From an uncultured Candidatus Saccharibacteria bacterium (GTDB lineage Bacteria; Patescibacteriota; Saccharimonadia; Saccharimonadales; Saccharimonadaceae), in contig CALIXX010000008.1 of assembly GCA_938046115.1 (NCBI GenBank), positions 1-26,286 on the forward strand: a stretch of DNA of 26,286 nt. Direction: 5' to 3'. The position numbers and the translations under genes were made by a program. Shown here piece by piece: positions 21,606 through 26,286 of this stretch. The notes below the pieces were generated by a model that did no database searches, was not told where the DNA came from, and was given only the letters and a program-made list of their open reading frames with translations. The number at the start of each line of letters is the position of its first letter. Within the stretch, counting starts at the first letter, position 1.

Positions 21606-23252
21606 ATGTTTCAACCACCTCGCCCCCTCCTATATAACACAGCACCACTAACAAGCCAGCAGCTCAAAGAACTCCTCAAGGAGTATGTTCAGCACTATCG
21701 CGAGTTGCTATGTACGCCTGATACCATGAAGCAATTACTCAGGCCACATTCGTATAGCGATGCAGAGGCAGATGAGGTTGTGGATGCTGTCGTTGACATT
21801 GTCAATATGTGGGGATATTACTTCTACCAGCCAACTGGCAAGACAGCTGCAAATCAGGAGAAAAAGCGTTTTGCGCAGCAGCTGTTACATGATATTCGCG
21901 CAATAGCTGACGAGATTCCTGATCTTGCGAAGGTTATGTCTGAGATTGAAGAGATGGTATGGCAAAATCTTGATTTAGAAGTGAATCAGCAATCAGCTGA
22001 ATCTCTTGTGGCTGAGGCTGGTGATATCGATCGAAAAGAATTGTTTGATAGGTTGGCGACACACTATGTACGACTCAATGAGTATTATGATAGTGAGGGA
22101 GGAGCAACTGCTGAGCAGAAGGAGCAACTAGCCGATATTGTGCAGCATATGCGTGTTATCGCCGATACGGACGCTGATATAAAACGTGGAATATTTGCCG
22201 AGCAATTTCAGCCAACGCCGTCTGAGCGCAAGGAAGCGGCCGAGATCCTGTATGAAGCTTTTTCTCTTATTGATCGTCTGTATTATATCAGCGGTGCTGA
22301 TGAAGACTTTGAGAGAGCGCTGAATTTTGCCGATTCGTGTCGCACGACGGTATATAGTACACTCATCGGGTCTGTGCCAGATCTACCAAGCCTTGATGAT
22401 GCAGATATCGTACCACTCTCGCAGGCAGAGCTTAAGCGTGACAGAAAGGCGAGTGCCTACACCTATTATGTTGAATTTGTCATTCTCTCATTAGTGGAAG
22501 ATTGTCTAAGGAGAGGCCAGCCTGGCAAGGCACGCCAGATTGAGCGTTACCTCATTAATCCGTATATGCGTGCCGTTGCGGATATGCACTATGTTCTCAA
22601 CCATGAAGATCCAACTGGCAAGAGGCAAAAGCGCGCTGCGGCATACGTTATCGAAAGAGAGGATATAGCCTACGTAGAACATGATGACGAGGATATCGAA
22701 AATAAAATAGTTATTAATGAGCTTAATGATGGACGTCTCATTTTTGACGAGGAAATACGTCGTCGCTACATTGCATACGTACAGAGGTCAGCAGCAGCTA
22801 GCGAAAGGATTTTAGTGCAAATTGCTCTTGGAGCGCTACAGCAATGTTGTGAGCGCACCAATAAAGATCGTACTGCTATCTGCCAAGCTTTTTGGGAAGA
22901 ATTGCGAAGCACGCTTCGCCCGACAGACACAGATCTATACCTTCCTCCAGTCTTTACTTATTCTATACAGCTTCAGTGTATCTATACTCTATGGAAGTAT
23001 GACGATGCAGACAAAGTAAACGATTGGCTCAGACAGCAATACTCGGAGAATCCTAGTTACAATATAATCACATGCTGTCTGGAGCACTTTATGTTTGATC
23101 CAAAAGCGCTTACAGCATTAGAAGATTGTATTATGAAGGACACAACAAATCATCTACGGCCGAAATTTAGCAGGACACTCAAAGATCTTCGATCCCATCT
23201 TTGCTCTGCGATAGAAGATGCATTTCAGTGTGAAAAGCAGATAAAAGAATAG
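21606..23252 (+). CDS. Large hypothetical acidic helical protein
   Basis: I do not recognise this 548-residue protein. It is acidic, rich in Glu, Asp, Gln, Tyr and Ala, and reads as helical throughout, with repeated patterns such as LKELLKEYVQHYRELL, FAQQLLHDIRAIADEIPDL and EQLADIVQHMRVIADTDADI that suggest paired-helix (TPR- or HEAT-like) solenoid packing. It has no signal peptide, membrane helix, nucleotide-binding loop or metal motif, so it is probably a cytoplasmic scaffold or binding protein. Two internal segments (DIRAIADEIPDLAKVM and HMRVIADTDADIKRGI) look like an internal duplication. The start at 21606 rather than the ATG at 21600 is chosen because the -10 ends 7 bases before it. Codon use is more AT-rich than in the ABC genes that follow. 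Alone in its transcript. Confidence 0.78.
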   Translation: MFQPPRPLLYNTAPLTSQQLKELLKEYVQHYRELLCTPDTMKQLLRPHSYSDAEADEVVDAVVDIVNMWGYYFYQPTGKTAANQEKKRFAQQLLHDIRAIADEIPDLAKVMSEIEEMVWQNLDLEVNQQSAESLVAEAGDIDRKELFDRLATHYVRLNEYYDSEGGATAEQKEQLADIVQHMRVIADTDADIKRGIFAEQFQPTPSERKEAAEILYEAFSLIDRLYYISGADEDFERALNFADSCRTTVYSTLIGSVPDLPSLDDADIVPLSQAELKRDRKASAYTYYVEFVILSLVEDCLRRGQPGKARQIERYLINPYMRAVADMHYVLNHEDPTGKRQKRAAAYVIEREDIAYVEHDDEDIENKIVINELNDGRLIFDEEIRRRYIAYVQRSAAASERILVQIALGALQQCCERTNKDRTAICQAFWEELRSTLRPTDTDLYLPPVFTYSIQLQCIYTLWKYDDADKVNDWLRQQYSENPSYNIITCCLEHFMFDPKALTALEDCIMKDTTNHLRPKFSRTLKDLRSHLCSAIEDAFQCEKQIKE

Positions 23253-23363
23253 AGAACTGTACTGCAATAATAAAGAGCCTGAACTAGTACTATAAGAGCG
23301 TTCTTAGTAAAGTGATTTTGAAAGACTGCTACACTGCGTCTTTCGCTTTCCTCTTCTCTATGC

Positions 23364-23476
23364 TATAATCCAGCCCAACGGATGGATGGTTGGCTCATAG
23401 CAAGTACAGTGCCCTGGGAGTGATTCAAGCAGAGGCTCGTTTGGGTGTGGGGCTCGTAGCATAAGAAAGGAGTTGT
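23364..23476 (+). promoter_or_regulatory. Promoter and approximately 100-base leader of the ABC exporter operon
   Basis: TATAAT at 23364-23369 (weak -35) would start a transcript near 23376. The leader is GC-rich and contains the near-repeat GGCTCATAGCA (23392-23402) and GGCTCGTAGCA (23451-23461), and it ends in AAAGGAG (23466-23472). A 13-codon frame (MDGWLIASTVPWE, 23382-23423) begins a few bases after the predicted start. It is the longest leader in the window and may be a regulatory RNA or an attenuator. Before it (23288-23309) is a bulged hairpin that could end the preceding gene. Confidence 0.45.
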
Positions 23477-24241
23477 ATGACTCAAACCAAACCAATCATA
23501 ACAGTGGATGGCTTGACCAAAGCCTATGCCGGCACGCCGGTGGTGGATGGGATATCCTTCACGGTTAAGGCGGGCGAGATTTTTGGCCTGCTGGGGCCCA
23601 ACGGCGCTGGTAAGACCACGACGCTGGAGATGCTCGAGGCGCTGCGGCCGATTGACGCTGGCCGGGCCACTATTGACGGCATTGATGTCGCCAAACAGCC
23701 CAAGCAAATTAAGCAAATTATCGGTATCCAGCTGCAGTCGACCACCTTTTACGATAAGCTGACCCTGCGTGAGCAGCTGCGTATGTTTGCCAGCCTCTAC
23801 GGCCAGCGGGTTGATGCTGATGCGTTGCTAGAGAAGGTGCAGCTCGGCGCCAAGGCCGGCAGCTATGTCGAGCAGCTCAGCGGTGGGCAAAAGCAGCGCT
23901 TTGCGATTGCCGCCACGCTGGTGAATCAGCCCAAGGTACTCTTTTTGGATGAGCCGACCACCGGCCTAGACCCGCAAGCGCGGCGCAATCTGTGGGAGCT
24001 GATTAAGACGATTCGCGATGAAGGCATTACCATTGTGCTGACCACTCACTATATGGATGAGGCCGAGCTGCTGTGCGACCGCCTGGCGATTATGGATGCG
24101 GGCAAAATTATCACCATTGATACGCCGCAGCATCTTATCGAGCAGCTACTGGCGCGCGGCTTTACCAAGCAGCAAACGGTCGAGCCCGCCAACCTCGAGG
24201 ATGTATTTATTGATTTAACCGGCAAGGCCATTCGGGAGTAG
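23477..24241 (+). CDS. ABC transporter ATP-binding protein (DrrA/CcmA-like exporter)
   Basis: A 254-residue ABC ATPase with every motor motif intact: Walker A GPNGAGKT (40-47), Q-loop in QLQSTTFYDKLT, signature LSGGQKQRF (about 134-142), Walker B LFLDEPTTGLD, and the switch His in LTTHYMDEAE. The short C-terminal region after the core is typical of the DrrA/NatA group, which pairs with ABC-2 type permeases to export drugs, lipids or small peptides. AAAGGAG four bases before the ATG is a strong ribosome binding site. Its stop is directly followed by the permease ATG, so both subunits are made together. The transported substrate cannot be read from the sequence. Confidence 0.94.
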   Translation: MTQTKPIITVDGLTKAYAGTPVVDGISFTVKAGEIFGLLGPNGAGKTTTLEMLEALRPIDAGRATIDGIDVAKQPKQIKQIIGIQLQSTTFYDKLTLREQLRMFASLYGQRVDADALLEKVQLGAKAGSYVEQLSGGQKQRFAIAATLVNQPKVLFLDEPTTGLDPQARRNLWELIKTIRDEGITIVLTTHYMDEAELLCDRLAIMDAGKIITIDTPQHLIEQLLARGFTKQQTVEPANLEDVFIDLTGKAIRE

Positions 24242-25447
24242 ATGATGCGAATCAAGTCATATTGGATTGGAGTATATGGGCAGGTGCGTGCCCTACAAAA
24301 GCGCTTTATGCGCGATGGCACGTCGCTGTTTTTTACCTTTTTGTTCCCACTAATATTCCTCTTGGTGTTTGGCGCGATTTTTAATAATCAAACCACCAGC
24401 TTTGACGTGGCGATTATTAACCACTCGCAGAGCGACTTTGCCAAGCAGTTTGTGGAGCGGGCCAAGACGAATAACGACACGGTGCTGAAGGTGAAGGACG
24501 TCAAGGATATGCAGGAAGCGCGCGAGAAGCTAAAGCACTCGGAGCTCAGTGGTATCATCGAGCTGCCAGCTGATTTTGGCGAAGTGACGCCAGCCCAAGC
24601 GGGCGCCCCTGGCCAGGGCGGCAGCCAGGGTCAGCAGCTTGATGCCCCTCAGTCCGGGCAGGGCAGCGCCGCTGGCCAAGCCCAAGCCCGCCCAAGCGGC
24701 ACCCTGCGTGTGCTCTACGCCAAGGGCTCGGAGCAGTCTGGTAATACGCTGACGGCTATTATGGGGCAGATTATTGATGGTATTAATAAGGGTATGGGCC
24801 AACCCGAGCCGCCGCTAAAGGTGGCGGGCCAGGCCGTGGGCGATGAGCAGCTCAAGACCTTCGACTATACCTTTACTGGCCTACTGGCCTTTAGCTTGCT
24901 AAGCATGGGGATCTTTGGCCTGGCCAACCAAATGCCAACGGAGAAGCAAAAAGGCTCCTACCGGCGCCTGCGGGCGTCGCCCTTTACGGCGGGGCAGCTG
25001 ATCCTGGCAATGGGCATCCACTACACGATTGTATCACTGCTGAGTGCCGCTATGATGCTGGTGGTGGGGATGAGTGTCTTCCACTTTACTATGCGGGGTG
25101 ACTGGCTGCTGGCCGTGCCATTTATCACCCTGGCGGCGCTACTGATGGTGGGCTTTGGCCTGCTGATTGGCGGCTGGGCCAAGAACGAGAACCAGTCGGC
25201 GCCGCTGGGTAACCTGGTAGCCTTCCCGATGATGTTCTTATCTGGCACCTTCTTCCCATCCTTTATGTTCCCGGAGTGGCTGCGCACGCTGAGCCAGTTC
25301 ATCCCCATGACGCCCGTGACCGATGGCCTGCGCCTGATTATGACCGAGCACGCCAGCCTAGCAGAAGTGCTGCCCTACGCCGGCGCTGTTGGCCTATGGA
25401 TGTTGGTGGTGTACATCGCAGCGATAAAGCTGTTCCGGTGGGAATAG
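24242..25447 (+). CDS. ABC-2 type permease with low-complexity insert
   Basis: A 401-residue membrane subunit. The first helix (about 30-47, FFTFLFPLIFLLVFGAIF) is followed by a large external domain, then five more helices in the C-terminal half, including LLAFSLLSMGIFGLANQ and GNLVAFPMMFLSGTFFPSFM with the conserved PxxxLSGxFFP-like core. This is the usual ABC-2/DrrB layout. In the external domain, residues about 116-154 form a Gly/Gln/Ala/Ser low-complexity stretch (AQAGAPGQGG, GSAAGQAQA) not normal for the family. Two ATGs in tandem begin the frame; GGGAG is better spaced for the second (24245). It forms the exporter with the preceding ATPase. Confidence 0.92.
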   Translation: MMRIKSYWIGVYGQVRALQKRFMRDGTSLFFTFLFPLIFLLVFGAIFNNQTTSFDVAIINHSQSDFAKQFVERAKTNNDTVLKVKDVKDMQEAREKLKHSELSGIIELPADFGEVTPAQAGAPGQGGSQGQQLDAPQSGQGSAAGQAQARPSGTLRVLYAKGSEQSGNTLTAIMGQIIDGINKGMGQPEPPLKVAGQAVGDEQLKTFDYTFTGLLAFSLLSMGIFGLANQMPTEKQKGSYRRLRASPFTAGQLILAMGIHYTIVSLLSAAMMLVVGMSVFHFTMRGDWLLAVPFITLAALLMVGFGLLIGGWAKNENQSAPLGNLVAFPMMFLSGTFFPSFMFPEWLRTLSQFIPMTPVTDGLRLIMTEHASLAEVLPYAGAVGLWMLVVYIAAIKLFRWE

Positions 25448-25473
25448 CGAAGTAACGAACAAGAGGAGACAAC

Positions 25474-25782
25474 ATGACGTATCAATTCATTCAAGATGCA
25501 TACCAAGCGCGGCGTGGTGGGTCGTCGCGGGTGCTTGATGTGTGCTGCGAAGGCTGCGCCAAGCATGTGACGTTTTACCAAAAGGATGGCCCAGGCTCGC
25601 TGCGGCGCATGTATGTCGACCGTTTTATCGATATGACTCCAACTGGTGATGCATTGCGCTGCCCGCACTGCCAGCGCGTCCTTGGTATTCTCATCACGTA
25701 TGCCAAGGAAAATCGCCTGGCTTATCGGCTTTTTGTCGATGCGGTGACGAAGCGGATTGTGCCGCGTCGGCAGGTAGGGTGA
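25474..25782 (+). CDS. Small Cys-pair (zinc-ribbon-like) protein
   Basis: A 102-residue protein with VCCEGCAKH (about residues 23-31) and RCPHCQRV (about 62-69), two CxxC pairs about 36 residues apart that probably bind one zinc ion. The remaining sequence is basic, ending in KRIVPRRQVG, without membrane helices. I cannot name a specific family; zinc ribbons of this size often bind nucleic acid or other proteins. GAGGAG five bases before the ATG and a 26-base gap after the permease put it in the ABC exporter operon. Confidence 0.75.
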   Translation: MTYQFIQDAYQARRGGSSRVLDVCCEGCAKHVTFYQKDGPGSLRRMYVDRFIDMTPTGDALRCPHCQRVLGILITYAKENRLAYRLFVDAVTKRIVPRRQVG

Positions 25783-25800
25783 TATAACTCCTACGCCCAG

Positions 25801-25851
25801 TTGTTGGCTAGTTTGTATACTTGCTACAATATAAAAAGAATTGCAAACTAG
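25801..25851 (+). promoter_or_regulatory. Promoter of the DUF6301-like gene framed by an inverted repeat
   Basis: TTGTTG (25801-25806), 18-base spacer, TACAAT (25825-25830). Perfect 8-base arms CTAGTTTG (25808-25815) and CAAACTAG (25844-25851), extendable to 9 of 10, lie either side of the -10 and the predicted transcript start. This suggests a bipartite operator or, less likely, an RNA stem. AAAGGGG (25854-25860) is the ribosome binding site. Confidence 0.5.
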
Positions 25852-25866
25852 AGAAAGGGGCATTCT

Positions 25867-26286
25867 ATGAGCGACTATACACCAGATTTTCGTGCTTACC
25901 CAGTCGACCAGGCAATTGATATTATTCGAGCGATTGCCGAGCATCGATGGCCCATGACCGTCGAAGAGGCTTTCTCGCTGCGAGACCAGTTCGGCTGGAC
26001 ACCCGCTCCCGACGATGGAAGATTTTTCGTTACCCCCGTCAGCAACGGAGAAGAAGACGGACACATAAGCCTGGCCGTCAACAACAATAAGTATATATCC
26101 AGAATCGCTTTCCGCTTGACCAGCCTTGCCCCCCGGGACCCAGACCCGGAAATTAGGGCATTGATACAGTCGGCCCGCTCAGAGTACGTTGCTGGACTTA
26201 CATCACTGTACGGTGCCGCAACCCCCGGCCTTAGCAGCAAAGTGGAAACTTTGTCTTGGTATTTGCCGTCACGCGCGAGTGTCGGT
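25867..26286 (+). CDS. DUF6301-like protein (3' truncated by window)
   Basis: A frame of 140 codons open to the window edge. It reads MSDYTPDFRAYPVDQAIDII, then AIAEHRWPMTVEEAFSLRDQ, FGWTPAPDDG, ISLAVNNNKYISRIAFRLTS and LTSLYGAATPG. The order resembles DUF6301-family proteins as I know them from Actinobacteria: an N-terminal helix, the W-P-x-T/D helical segment ending in GW, a strand with an external-loop GEEDGHIS, a V-T/RLTS strand, then a C-terminal LYGAATPG turn. Those proteins are uncharacterised; some may be immunity-type proteins. Pro and Asp codons lean to CCC and GAC, unlike neighbouring genes, which suggests transfer. The start has AAAGGGG six bases upstream. The assignment is from memory of the pattern and is only moderately sure. 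Confidence 0.6.
   Translation, partial: MSDYTPDFRAYPVDQAIDIIRAIAEHRWPMTVEEAFSLRDQFGWTPAPDDGRFFVTPVSNGEEDGHISLAVNNNKYISRIAFRLTSLAPRDPDPEIRALIQSARSEYVAGLTSLYGAATPGLSSKVETLSWYLPSRASVG

Noticed and set aside
21606..23252. Abi/CRISPR-linked or other defence protein call for the 548-residue orphan
   Set aside because: No HEPN, nuclease, NTPase or helix-turn-helix motif is visible, and no defence partner lies next to it.

Overview
The window looks like part of the compact genome of an ultra-small epibiotic bacterium, most likely a Candidatus Saccharibacteria (TM7) / Patescibacteria member. The lineage is inferred from gene content: a TraG/VirD4-type ATPase with its small acidic partner, an LPxTG-like DUF11 surface protein, and a SipW-type peptidase with a TasA-like substrate. 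Other signs are near-leaderless promoters and very tight packing. TGA is used as an ordinary stop (for example at 7588, 11265, 12234 and 25782), so the altered code of Gracilibacteria/SR1 is excluded. No rRNA, tRNA, CRISPR array or insertion sequence was seen.

Layout. 1-2159: the 3' part of a type I restriction hsdR gene, then a YggU/DUF167 protein. 2484-7588: a membrane-anchored polysaccharide deacetylase (minus strand) divergent from a two-gene unit for a small conserved protein and a 1018-residue type IV secretion-like ATPase with a long Pro/Ala tail. 7673-8152: an orphan acidic protein. 8386-10646 (minus): an operon for an LPHTG-anchored surface protein and a coiled-coil membrane protein. 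10819-12234: a helix-hairpin-helix protein and a membrane-anchored glycerophosphodiester phosphodiesterase. 12379-13704: an RclA-type flavin disulfide reductase behind a promoter packed with TGTAA/TTACA half-sites. 13774-14776: two convergent unknowns.

14863-17208 (minus) is the most unusual part. A TasA/camelysin-like secreted protein is followed 24 bases later by a SipW-type signal peptidase. That peptidase carries three further membrane segments, a second signal-like segment and a LamG-like domain in the same polypeptide. The LamG domain may therefore be a built-in substrate. A TetR regulator (17582-18154) is divergent from this pair. After it come corA, an overlapping pair for a DsbA-like oxidoreductase and a small membrane protein with an intramembrane CVPC motif, a CHAP-domain hydrolase, a two-helix membrane protein, and a divergent 548-residue protein of unknown function. 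23477-25782 holds a DrrA/DrrB-like ABC exporter and a small Cys-pair protein behind an approximately 100-base leader. The window ends inside a gene resembling actinobacterial DUF6301 proteins, possibly acquired from the host lineage.

Many genes are cell-surface or export functions: wall remodelling (deacetylase, CHAP), anchored and secreted surface proteins, oxidative folding (DsbA-like) and export (SipW-type peptidase, type IV-like ATPase, ABC exporter). This fits a bacterium that lives attached to another cell. A clear expression pattern also emerges: eleven transcription units have a sigma70-type -10 ending only 6-11 bases before the start codon (leaderless or nearly so), while operon-internal, surface-protein and regulated genes carry Shine-Dalgarno sequences. 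Several start codons were chosen on this basis.
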